From Leptospira sp. (lineage in GTDB: Bacteria > Spirochaetota > Leptospiria > Leptospirales > Leptospiraceae): a DNA stretch of 9,943 nt. Each line of letters opens with the position of its first letter. Position 1 is the first letter of the stretch. Shown here piece by piece: positions 1 to 6,557 of this stretch. The notes under the pieces are model-generated. The model worked only from the letters and a program-made list of their open reading frames with translations. It made no database searches and was not told where the DNA came from. Made by a program: the position numbers and the translations under genes. The stretch spans positions 1 through 9,943 of the forward strand of contig JAIOQL010000218.1 in the NCBI GenBank assembly GCA_021413405.1. Direction: 5' to 3'.

Positions 1-26
1 TATTTTTGCAAAAAGTCAATAGTTTT

Positions 27-1022
27 TTAATGCGCTTTATCTTCTTTGTTTCTGCGCAACGAACAATTTACAAGCCATTCGCACCTGAGGCAAAAATCAT
101 CCTCAGGATTAAAAGTAGTGGAAGGACAGATATTCGCATCAGCCACCTGTAACGGCAGCAGATATTTTTCGATTTCTTCCGGATTTGGAAAAGCTGAAAT
201 TTTTTGGAGAACCTCTTTGTTCCTGTTCACCTGATTTAAAAATACGTCCTGAATATCTGATTGCTGTTTTCTAATTGCAGCTTCCGTTCTCGGAACAGGA
301 GTAATTATCGGGGTAACACGAATCCCTCCTTTTCGCAAAAAGAGATAATAGAATAGAAGGCCAAACGCAGCTCCACCGAAATGGCAGGAATTACTGATGG
401 AAACACTTGAGATCAGATTCAAAAGGATCCCGGTAACAAGAGAAATCCAAACCACGTTTTTCGCACGAATCGGAAAAAATAAAAGATAGAATTCAACTTC
501 AGGAAAGAACAATCCAAAAACAGCGACCATCCCGAAAACCGCACCACTTGCTCCAATAGTAGGAATGGATCCCGATGGAATAATATTTCCCGGAAAATCC
601 GGAATAATCGGACCGAGTGCGGAAACAAGCAGTATGAAAATTCCGCCTCCAATCAGGGAAAAAATATAAAGCAACGCAAATTTTGTTTTCCCTAGTATCG
701 GGATTAATGCCCCACCGACTGTGAAGAAGACATACATGTTCATAAATATGTGAAATGGAAAAATGCTCTCAGTCGAATGGAGAAAACCATAGGTAAACAA
801 CTGCCAATAGTTTCCCTGAAAAAAAAGGTCAGGAACCAGTCCGAATTTGAAGATTAGAATATCGTTTAAATCTGGAACAGCCGGGCCATCGGCACCTTTG
901 TGCTCTGTTCCAAAAACCTGTACCAGGTAAATGATACAGTTGAGGATCAGGATCAGATTCATTGGATGAAAAATTGAAAATCCGAACAGAGTCGGGAGGG
1001 TCTGTGATTTTCTCTTTGCCAT
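27..1022 (-). CDS. Rhomboid-family intramembrane serine protease with C-terminal Cys motif
   Basis: 331-residue membrane protein of the rhomboid family, which cleaves transmembrane substrates within the bilayer. Seen directly: about six hydrophobic segments (near residues 20-37, 87-109, 112-136, 155-174, 188-208, 213-229); HIFMN at 91-95 matching the HxxxN oxyanion element; GASGAVFG at 157-164 with the nucleophile Ser159; and SCHFGGAAFG at 212-221 with the partner His214. Both members of the Ser/His dyad are present, so activity is plausible. After the last helix comes a roughly 100-residue cytosolic tail, charged and helical, ending in four cysteines (299, 311, 314, 320) with CxxC-x5-C spacing. 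The ATG at 1022 has no evident Shine-Dalgarno; a TTGACT hexamer lies about 30 nt upstream (1052-1057) without a convincing -10. A possible gene relic ends 27 nt upstream on the same strand. The family is secure; the substrate is unknown. Confidence 0.9.
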   Translation of the reverse strand: MAKRKSQTLPTLFGFSIFHPMNLILILNCIIYLVQVFGTEHKGADGPAVPDLNDILIFKFGLVPDLFFQGNYWQLFTYGFLHSTESIFPFHIFMNMYVFFTVGGALIPILGKTKFALLYIFSLIGGGIFILLVSALGPIIPDFPGNIIPSGSIPTIGASGAVFGMVAVFGLFFPEVEFYLLFFPIRAKNVVWISLVTGILLNLISSVSISNSCHFGGAAFGLLFYYLFLRKGGIRVTPIITPVPRTEAAIRKQQSDIQDVFLNQVNRNKEVLQKISAFPNPEEIEKYLLPLQVADANICPSTTFNPEDDFCLRCEWLVNCSLRRNKEDKAH

Positions 1023-1049
1023 TATTGTTAGATGTTTGAAAAGGGTTAT

Positions 1050-1199
1050 TTAGTCAAGAGGCAAAAACCGAGCATTCCAGATTGCTCCGAAATGCCCCAG
1101 AGTGTTTGCGGTAATGCTTATGCAAGAAGCACTACCACGTTTATCAATCACAATATATCTATCGTGAAAAGAATTGCCACGCTTTAGATTTACAGACAA
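1050..1199 (-). pseudogene. Possible C-terminal relic of a phospholipase-D-like gene
   Basis: An open frame of 49 codons (TTG start at 1199, TAA at 1050-1052); the same frame is open back to about 1249, with a Lys-rich stretch. It contains FHDRYIVID, which has the H-x-K-x4-D spacing of the phospholipase D (HKD) catalytic motif with Arg in place of Lys, followed by a Gly/Ser/Asn-containing stretch (SITANTLG) of the sort that follows HKD motifs, and it ends in ARFLPLD. There is no ribosome binding site and no N-terminal domain. A complete PLD-like protein is far longer, so this is at most the 3' end of a lost gene. It sits between the broken sensor gene and the rhomboid gene, on their strand. 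The family assignment rests on one short motif and may be chance; an unrelated small ORF is the alternative. Confidence 0.3.
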
Positions 1200-1220
1200 A
1201 AAAACCAGGCCAGTTTTTTT
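1198..1220. terminator. Two-way A7C / GT7 hairpin, possible bidirectional terminator
   Basis: The plus strand reads AAAAAAAC, a 7-nt loop (CAGGCCA), then GTTTTTTT: a perfect 8-bp stem that presents a T-run after the stem on either strand. On the minus strand it lies about 50 nt after the stop codon of the broken sensor gene. The stem is nearly all A:T, so it is weak by intrinsic-terminator standards. It also overlaps the first copy of the flanking direct repeat and would lie inside the possible PLD-like relic. Confidence 0.35.
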
Positions 1221-1229
1221 TATTTTACC
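1200..1229 (+). repeat. Bipartite direct repeat, copy 1
   Basis: AAAAACCAGG, a 10-nt spacer, then TTATTTTACC. The same two 10-mers recur in the same order and strand at 6449-6480 with a 12-nt spacer, and AGT (inside the spacer) and GTT (2 nt after the second 10-mer) are also shared. The two copies flank the broken sensor gene. The sequence is AT-rich, which tempers significance. Confidence 0.4.
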
Positions 1230-1240
1230 AGTTTTTTTTT

Positions 1241-1270
1241 CCGGAAATGCTCAAGTGTCTTCCGGTTTTT
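1241..1270 (+). terminator. CCGGAA/TTCCGG hairpin followed by T5 (plus strand)
   Basis: A 6-bp perfect stem, CCGGAA at 1241-1246 and TTCCGG at 1260-1265, with a 13-nt loop, followed by TTTTT at 1266-1270 that runs into the reverse complement of the sensor gene's TAA. The U-run follows the stem only on the plus strand, although both neighbouring genes are on the minus strand. Read on the minus strand it is a hairpin just past the stop codon but followed by A9, so it may serve as a 3'-end stabilising structure rather than a terminator. Confidence 0.3.
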
Positions 1271-1805
1271 AAACTGATTTTTTCATGATAAGGAAACTGA
1301 TATCGTCAGTAGTTTTGAATTTTTTCATAGTTGAATTGATGGAATTTCTGATTTCTGCAGGAGTTTTAGTCCCATTCTCCCGCAAAATTTCCGCAAGCCC
1401 TTCCACACCGAATTCTTTTCCATTTTCATCGATTCCTTCTGTTATCCCGTCTGTGTAGAGGAGCAGAATATCGTTTTGTTCCATCCTGAATATTTTGTTC
1501 TGGATGAGCTTGTCCTTATCTTCGGCAAGATTGCCAAGACCGATCCAGATCCCCTCCGTTTCAATCCTTTCGATTTTGCCGGACTGAGATCTATAGATGA
1601 GAAGATCCTGGTGTTGTCCTGCAAATGTAAATTCGCCTTTCTCATCATAGCTCAAAATAGTGATGGTCATATATTTGTACTGATGCCTGGTTATCTTCCG
1701 GATATTCTCTTCTATCCCTTCTATGAGAATTTTGAGCATTCCCGCAGGAGAAAAAGTTTCCTTCTTTGAAAGTAAGAGATGAATTGAAGTCTGAACCATC
1801 ATCAT
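1269..1805 (-). CDS. Fragment 3: C-terminal part of SpoIIE/PP2C-type phosphatase
   Basis: 178 residues from the internal ATG at 1805; the homologous frame extends to 1853 and includes LVIGDVSGHG directly after the TAG. This is most of a SpoIIE-type Ser/Thr phosphatase domain: LLLYTDGITE at 114-123 with the metal-binding Asp119, and TTDDISFLIM at 165-174 with the final Asp pair, ending MKKSV as usual for the family. The first metal-binding element (GGDYYD) is on fragment 2 and the second (IGDVSGHG) lies upstream of this ATG. A protein starting here would lack key metal ligands and should be inactive. No ribosome binding site is seen before 1805. It is best treated as the 3' end of the pseudogene rather than as a separate gene. 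Confidence 0.7.
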   Translation of the reverse strand: MMMVQTSIHLLLSKKETFSPAGMLKILIEGIEENIRKITRHQYKYMTITILSYDEKGEFTFAGQHQDLLIYRSQSGKIERIETEGIWIGLGNLAEDKDKLIQNKIFRMEQNDILLLYTDGITEGIDENGKEFGVEGLAEILRENGTKTPAEIRNSINSTMKKFKTTDDISFLIMKKSV

Positions 1806-1853
1806 AATGAGACCCGATAGGATTCCATGCCCGGAAACATCACCGATGACAAG

Positions 1854-4520
1854 CTAGTCCTTTTCATTTCCGTTCACAAGATCATAGTAGTCGCCGCCTA
1901 CGGATTCGGCAGGATTCATATATGCTGAAATTTCATATCCTTTGCTTTTTGGATTAGATGGGATGAGCGACATTTGTATCCCTGCCGTGATTTCCATTTC
2001 CTTTTCAAATCTTGCAGAATCAGCCCTTTGCGAAATCAATCGTGCGTTATCGATCGATATTGCAGCCTGGGAGGAAAGCACAGAGAGCAACTCTATTCTT
2101 TCCGGATTGAATGCATTCGCAGTCAGGTTGTTCTCCAGGTAGAGAATTCCTGACAATCTCCTCTTATATATAATGGGAGAGCAGATCACAGACTTCACAG
2201 AATTTCCTATTATGTAAGCGTCATTTGTAAACATTCCTGTTTTTCCGGCATCCGGCAAAACCAGGTTTTCAGTTGTCTTCCAGACATAGTTGACTATCGA
2301 AATCGGCGCCTGGTTTGAGCCCTCCAGCGGAATAGATTCCATGACCTGAATTTTGCTTCCCGACCGGCCGGATGCTTCTATGAAAAGTTTTCCTTTTGTT
2401 TCGAGAATCAGAAGTCCCTTTTGTGCGCCAGCATTCTCCATAGACATAGTGAGTATGCGATCCAGAAGAATATTCAGATCAATTTCACTGGAAAGAACAT
2501 GTGAAAATTTCAGAATGGTGGAAAAATCCAGCCCGGCAGAACCGAATGTCTGGGAATTTCCTGAATCAGAATGGATTGTTTCTCTTTGATCAAAACGTTC
2601 GTGTCTCGGAAGAATACCGGAATGGACAACATCAAACCTTTGCAAAAGGGCACTGGCTCCCCATTTATTATAGCAGACTCTGGCCTGCGAAAGATAGGCT
2701 CTTGCATTTTCCCTCAGGTTGAGATTGAGATAAAAATTTCCAGCGAGGTCAAAAGACAGGGCCTCATCCTGAATAAAAAGATTTTCCCTGGCACCACGAA
2801 TTGCTTTGTCATATAGAAATATTGCACTCTTGACATTCCCGGAGGCTGCTGCAATTTCAGCTTCAATCAGTTGCGCTTTATGAAGATAGTTCATCGGGGC
2901 AAATTTCGCGCAATATCTGATTTTTTTCAGGTTTTTATTGATCAGGGAATACTGCTTTGATTTTGCCCGTTTCGAAATCCGGTTTTCCCGCATGAACGCA
3001 ATTCTTGCCAATGAATCATAGAAATAAAAAACCTCGAGTGCAAAAACACTCACTCCTCCATCTTCTGTTTCCCGGTTTTTATCCCCATATGCGACAGCAT
3101 TTTCGAAATTCCCGAAAAAGAAATTCAGTGTCAGTTCATTCAGATACAAATGAAAGAGACTCGTCCTGTCATTTTTCTCAAGATAGACCGGAAGCATTTT
3201 ATTTTCATCAAATACAGAACCTTTGATTATTCCTGCAAAAGATTCCCTTCCTGTCAGGATAAGTATCACCTGCCTGTAGATACTTAGAACACTCAGATCA
3301 GTTTCCTGTTTTAATTCAGAAGCAGCATCCGAATATTTTTCGGTTTCTTTATATGCTTCTTCCAGGTCAACCCCGGCCAGGAACGAATAGTAACTATAGA
3401 CCAGTGCGGAATGGGATGCAAATTCTATATCACCTATGTGCAGAGAATTGGTATAGGCTTCTGAGAGAGGAAAAAGCGTTGTGCGAAGATGTGAGAGCCA
3501 TGGACGGATAAATGTATTGTAGACGAAATGAGTTCGCGGCATCTGATCCGGAGCATTCAACTTTTCGACAAGAGTGATTCCGGCTTTTCCGACCTGATCA
3601 GCTAAACGAAAAAATCCCAGAGAAGAAAGAATCAATCCTAACCCGGCATAATTGTAGGGTGAATAGGAAGTGTTCCCTTTTTTCAATGAAAGATTTACAA
3701 CTTTTAGAATCAACAGTGGTAAAAGCTGCGGTTCTGCCCAGTAGGCAGCTGAATTTATACTGGAAATGATTCTGATGGCAGCCAGAGTTTCCGGGTCATC
3801 AATGACAGGGATATCAACCAGATTGTCCGCTTTAAAAAGCATCCGAACTCTAACCTTAATCAATGCAAGAAGAGCGTGAATCGCACCAGGTTTCTTTGGA
3901 AATTTCACATTCAATTCGCGGAGTATTGAAAGTCCGGTTGATACAGCGCCCTTCAGATCGTATTTGGCAATAAGCGTTTTTACTTTAACCTCGTAGATCC
4001 GTATCTTATCTCCGATCGATCTGGAATTTGCCAGTACAATGGCAGACAGATCTTCCATCTCCTCGTATTTCAGGCAAAGATAGGCGGCCTCTGCACAGGA
4101 AACGTAAAGGGAGTATGTAAGAGAATAGTCACTGATCCAGGATTCTTTTCCCGACAGAAGTTCTATTCCGGATTTGAGATAGTGATAGGCAGGCTCATAG
4201 GCGGCTGAAACCAGAGCTTTTTTTCCGGCCATCCGGTTAAGCTCAGAGAAAAAAATGAGGCCCTCCATCATCGCCTCGCTCAATATATCAAGAGTGTCTT
4301 CGTATGACTTCCTGTAAACAGAAACCAGTTGTTCAAGACTGAACCGGTTTCCAATGCAGGAACACAATTTCAATAATTCCTGGGCCGGATGGGATAGACG
4401 CGAAATTTTTTCGGCCATCAGATCAACAACATTTTCAGTAACTGCTTTCGATTGCATTCCCGCAAAGTCCCATTCCCAGCCGCTCCCCGGAACAAAGCTT
4501 ACGAGTTTTTCATCATACAT
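1854..4520 (-). CDS. Fragment 2: helical repeat region, GAF domain and start of SpoIIE domain
   Basis: Middle part of the broken sensor gene; 888 residues from the first internal ATG at 4520, but the homologous frame runs back to the TGA at 4581-4583 (20 more residues). No Shine-Dalgarno supports a real start, so translation of this piece is doubtful. Residues 1-90 complete the ATPase module (PAQELLKLCSCIGNRFSLEQ). From about 95 to 640 the sequence is helical and TPR-like, beginning AGKKALVSAAYEPAYHYL. A GAF domain lies at about 665-828 with family signatures ENAGAQKGLLIL, SIVNYVWKTTENLVLPDA, GILYLENNLT and LSSQAAISIDNARL. A short helical linker then leads into the SpoIIE phosphatase domain (about 840 on), which is cut after GGDYYDLVNGNEKD by the TAG. 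GAF domains of this kind bind small ligands; the ligand here is unknown. Confidence 0.7.
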   Translation of the reverse strand: MYDEKLVSFVPGSGWEWDFAGMQSKAVTENVVDLMAEKISRLSHPAQELLKLCSCIGNRFSLEQLVSVYRKSYEDTLDILSEAMMEGLIFFSELNRMAGKKALVSAAYEPAYHYLKSGIELLSGKESWISDYSLTYSLYVSCAEAAYLCLKYEEMEDLSAIVLANSRSIGDKIRIYEVKVKTLIAKYDLKGAVSTGLSILRELNVKFPKKPGAIHALLALIKVRVRMLFKADNLVDIPVIDDPETLAAIRIISSINSAAYWAEPQLLPLLILKVVNLSLKKGNTSYSPYNYAGLGLILSSLGFFRLADQVGKAGITLVEKLNAPDQMPRTHFVYNTFIRPWLSHLRTTLFPLSEAYTNSLHIGDIEFASHSALVYSYYSFLAGVDLEEAYKETEKYSDAASELKQETDLSVLSIYRQVILILTGRESFAGIIKGSVFDENKMLPVYLEKNDRTSLFHLYLNELTLNFFFGNFENAVAYGDKNRETEDGGVSVFALEVFYFYDSLARIAFMRENRISKRAKSKQYSLINKNLKKIRYCAKFAPMNYLHKAQLIEAEIAAASGNVKSAIFLYDKAIRGARENLFIQDEALSFDLAGNFYLNLNLRENARAYLSQARVCYNKWGASALLQRFDVVHSGILPRHERFDQRETIHSDSGNSQTFGSAGLDFSTILKFSHVLSSEIDLNILLDRILTMSMENAGAQKGLLILETKGKLFIEASGRSGSKIQVMESIPLEGSNQAPISIVNYVWKTTENLVLPDAGKTGMFTNDAYIIGNSVKSVICSPIIYKRRLSGILYLENNLTANAFNPERIELLSVLSSQAAISIDNARLISQRADSARFEKEMEITAGIQMSLIPSNPKSKGYEISAYMNPAESVGGDYYDLVNGNEKD

Positions 4521-4580
4521 TGATTTGATAAACTGATTCAGGAAGAAAGGATTTCCCCTCGTTTTTTCATAAACTATGTT

Positions 4581-6239
4581 TCATATTTCATATATATGTT
4601 TTGTTTGCTTCCCTGTCAGATTTTCAATGAACTCCTTGACCTGTTCAGAATTCAATGAGTCGAGATGAATATGATTGATTTTTCTATTTTGTTTTTTCAG
4701 TTCTTCAACCAATATCATGAACGGATGAGAGTTTTTCATTTCACTATCACGATAGGAGAAAATGAGAAAAAAATGATTAAGAGTCCTATCGGAAAGAATT
4801 GTTCTAAGCAGGTTCAGGCTCGGCTGATCAGCCCATTGCATATCGTCCAGAAAAAGCGTTAGCGGAGCATAATTTTGCGAAAAGACTTTCAGAAAATTTA
4901 CAAAACAATAATTGAACCTGTTTTGAGATTCCTCAGGACTCAATTCGGGAACAGGAGGCTGTTTCCCTATTATGATTTCTACTTCTGGAATTACCTGGAT
5001 AATAATTTGGGCGTTAGAACCAACTGCATTATAAATGCTGCTTTTCCAATGTTCTATTCTTTCTTCACTTTCAGATAAAATCTGGCGGATCAAACCCTGG
5101 AATGCCTGTAGAATTGAACTGAACGGGACATCCTTTCTGAGCTGGTCATATTTTCCCGAAATGAAATATCCACGTGATTTTACAATTGGTTTGTGGATTT
5201 CATTTACTACTCTGGATTTTCCGATCCCAGGCACTCCGGAAACAAGCATTATCCTCGTTTGTCCTTCTGTAACCCGGGAATAGCATTCCATCAGTTCGCT
5301 GATTTCTTTTTCTCTCCCGAAAATTTTCTGGGGCATCACAAACCTGTCTGATATATCAAGAAAGCCCGGCGTAAAAACAGAAACGTTTCCCTTCTCTTTC
5401 AGTTGATCACGAACATATTCCAGTTCGTTTTTCAACCCATATGCACTCTGATACCGGTCCTCGGGAGACTTTGATAAAAGTTTTTGAACAATGCCGGAGA
5501 TTGATACCGGAATTGATTTGTCCAATTCATGCAATAATACAGGTTCCTTTGCAATATGCGCATGGATGAGAGTTAGAGGATCGTCCGAAGAGAACGGGAA
5601 TTTTCCGGAAAGAATTTCATAAAAGGTGACGCCCAAAGAATAAAGATCTGTTCTGTAATCCACTGACAGGTTCATCCTTCCAGTCTGTTCGGGGGAAATA
5701 TATGGAAGCGTGCCTTCTATAGTTTTCGGATTATAGATTTCTCTGATTTCCTCATTCAATATTGTCGAAATTCCGAAATCGGTTATTTTCGCAGAAGTTA
5801 TTGTGCCGTTTGATTGATTCACAATGATATTCTGGGGCTTGATATCCCTGTGAATAATATTCTGACTGTGAATGGCGGCTAACGTTTCAGAAAGACTGAT
5901 TGCGACAGGAAGAAATTCCCCGTAACGCAATGGCTTTCCGGATAGAAATTCTTTGAGAGATATTCCGCCGGTGTCCTCAAGGATAAGTGCAATAGAATTT
6001 TCATTCTGGACTATTCCCAGGTTCCTGATGATGCCTGGTGATAACAGACCCTGGACAATTTTTGTTTCCTGTTTGACCCTCGCAAGATCCAAGGCTGATG
6101 AAAATTCCCGCTTAAGAATTTTAAGAATAACGGTGCTGTGACTTTCTTTTTTAGCCGCCCGAAAAACGACAGACCGGTGTGATTCCGCCAAAAGCTCGAG
6201 CAGTGCATAATCTCCGAAATAGTCTATTTGCCCGTTCAT
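4581..6239 (-). CDS. Fragment 1: Ser/Thr protein kinase plus AAA ATPase, truncated by TGA
   Basis: 552-residue N-terminal part of the broken sensor gene. Kinase domain at about 8-275: Lys40 in TVILK, catalytic loop HRDIKPQN at 130-137, DFG at 154-156, activation-segment end GTLPYISPEQTGRMN at 176-190. The Gly-rich loop is poor in glycine, as I recall for this subfamily. Then comes a predicted ATPase of the AAA/NACHT-like type: GREKEISEL at 308-316, Walker A GVPGIGKS at 335-342, and Walker B LTLFLDDMQWAD at 460-471. The fragment ends at TGA just before the conserved YEKTRGNPFF element, so the ATPase fold is incomplete, but the kinase domain is whole and its motifs intact. If expressed, this piece could be a soluble kinase without its sensory half. 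The start ATG at 6239 has only a weak GGA 8 nt upstream; TATAAT lies about 36 nt upstream. Confidence 0.75.
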   Translation of the reverse strand: MNGQIDYFGDYALLELLAESHRSVVFRAAKKESHSTVILKILKREFSSALDLARVKQETKIVQGLLSPGIIRNLGIVQNENSIALILEDTGGISLKEFLSGKPLRYGEFLPVAISLSETLAAIHSQNIIHRDIKPQNIIVNQSNGTITSAKITDFGISTILNEEIREIYNPKTIEGTLPYISPEQTGRMNLSVDYRTDLYSLGVTFYEILSGKFPFSSDDPLTLIHAHIAKEPVLLHELDKSIPVSISGIVQKLLSKSPEDRYQSAYGLKNELEYVRDQLKEKGNVSVFTPGFLDISDRFVMPQKIFGREKEISELMECYSRVTEGQTRIMLVSGVPGIGKSRVVNEIHKPIVKSRGYFISGKYDQLRKDVPFSSILQAFQGLIRQILSESEERIEHWKSSIYNAVGSNAQIIIQVIPEVEIIIGKQPPVPELSPEESQNRFNYCFVNFLKVFSQNYAPLTLFLDDMQWADQPSLNLLRTILSDRTLNHFFLIFSYRDSEMKNSHPFMILVEELKKQNRKINHIHLDSLNSEQVKEFIENLTGKQTKHIYEI

Positions 6240-6274
6240 TTATGAAGTCCAGAGAAACAGTTTCGCCGCTTTGA

Positions 6275-6280
6275 ATTATA
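6275..6280 (-). promoter_or_regulatory. Candidate -10 box (TATAAT) for the sensor gene
   Basis: A perfect TATAAT on the minus strand, ending 35 nt upstream of the kinase ATG. No good -35 hexamer lies 15-18 nt upstream (CGAAAT at 17 nt spacing), and there is no TGn extension. It would give a leader of roughly 29 nt. Confidence 0.35.
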
Positions 6281-6353
6281 CTATCAAGGAAAAAGTTATT
6301 TCGTGTGAAACCGCTGCTTAGGCTGGAATCGAAACCAATTATAGTGACTCCCG

Positions 6354-6372
6354 AACAGAAACTCTGTTTTTT
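6354..6372 (+). terminator. Small hairpin with T-run
   Basis: AACAGA at 6354-6359, loop AAC, TCTGTT at 6363-6368, then TTTT at 6369-6372 before a C. A 6-bp stem with a tight loop and a short U-run on the plus strand, with no plus-strand gene seen upstream of it. It could end a short plus-strand transcript or be chance. Confidence 0.25.
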
Positions 6373-6448
6373 CTATCCTGAATGAAAGTAGAATTATGAA
6401 AAGGGTGATTGGTTTTGGAAAATTCTAGATAAAAAACACTTTTTTTAT

Positions 6449-6480
6449 AAAAACCAGGTCCCAAGTGAACTTATTTTACC
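6449..6480 (+). repeat. Bipartite direct repeat, copy 2
   Basis: AAAAACCAGG, a 12-nt spacer, then TTATTTTACC, matching copy 1 at 1200-1229 in sequence, order and strand. Its right end abuts the inverted repeat at 6478-6498 (they share ACC). Confidence 0.4.
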
Positions 6481-6498
6481 TGTTACTATAGAACAGGT
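6478..6498. promoter_or_regulatory. Perfect inverted repeat ACCTGTT-N7-AACAGGT, candidate operator
   Basis: Two 7-nt arms in perfect dyad symmetry around a 7-nt centre (ACTATAG), 59 nt upstream of the DUF1564 ATG. The centre and left arm contain TACTAT, a possible weak -10 element. The symmetry suits a dimeric DNA-binding protein; alternatively the transcript could form a 7-bp hairpin. It also reads as CTGT-N9-ACAG, one base longer than the enterobacterial SOS box (N8). Confidence 0.45.
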
Positions 6499-6544
6499 TC
6501 CTCCATGGGAGAAATAGGGGAATCAGATCGAAAATAATATTTTT

Positions 6545-6550
6545 GAGAGG
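6545..6550 (+). promoter_or_regulatory. Shine-Dalgarno GAGAGG deciding the DUF1564 start
   Basis: GAGAGG ends 7 nt before the ATG at 6558, ideal spacing. A TTG at 6543 in the same frame would overlap this site and is therefore unlikely to be the start. This is the only strong ribosome binding site seen in the window. Confidence 0.7.
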
Positions 6551-6557
6551 ATGTGAG

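Larger units (their letters stand above)
1269..6239 (-). pseudogene. Broken Ser/Thr kinase - AAA ATPase - GAF - SpoIIE phosphatase sensor gene
   Basis: A single reading frame of 1656 codons plus final TAA, interrupted by in-frame TGA (codon 553, 4581-4583) and TAG (codon 1462, 1854-1856). The same frame continues on both sides of each stop, with family-typical sequence directly after: NIVYEKTRGNPFF after the TGA and LVIGDVSGHG after the TAG. Domain order: protein kinase, AAA-type ATPase, TPR-like helical region, GAF, SpoIIE/PP2C phosphatase. This architecture is known from large bacterial serine/threonine sensor proteins common in cyanobacteria and Leptospira, expected to sense a signal and act through partner phosphorylation and dephosphorylation. 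A block of about 90-100 residues normally found before the helical region also appears deleted in frame near 4245-4256. Three independent lesions argue for a pseudogene. Readthrough is unlikely: TAG and TAA end neighbouring genes normally, so the genetic code is standard. Sequencing error could explain one stop but hardly all three lesions. Confidence 0.85.
6240..6557. other. Divergent intergenic region between sensor gene and DUF1564 gene
   Basis: About 318 bp with no gene that I can support. It holds the TATAAT box towards the sensor gene, a short hairpin with a T-run (6354-6372), A/T-run stretches near 6431-6451, copy 2 of the bipartite direct repeat, a perfect inverted repeat at 6478-6498, and the Shine-Dalgarno of the DUF1564 gene. 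I could not place a convincing -35/-10 pair for the plus-strand gene. Confidence 0.5.

Noticed and set aside
1..26. Terminator after the rhomboid gene
   Set aside because: Only an A5/T5 pairing is possible in this short end and no GC stem is seen; the sequence is cut by the window edge.
4581..4583. TGA as selenocysteine or reassigned codon
   Set aside because: The position is not a catalytic Cys/Sec site, no insertion-element-like hairpin follows, and a second, different stop (TAG) breaks the same gene; neighbouring genes use TAA and TAG as normal ends.
6478..6498. LexA/SOS box
   Set aside because: CTGT-N9-ACAG is one base longer than the enterobacterial box, and it does not match the TTTG-N5-CAAA type motif I recall for Leptospira LexA.
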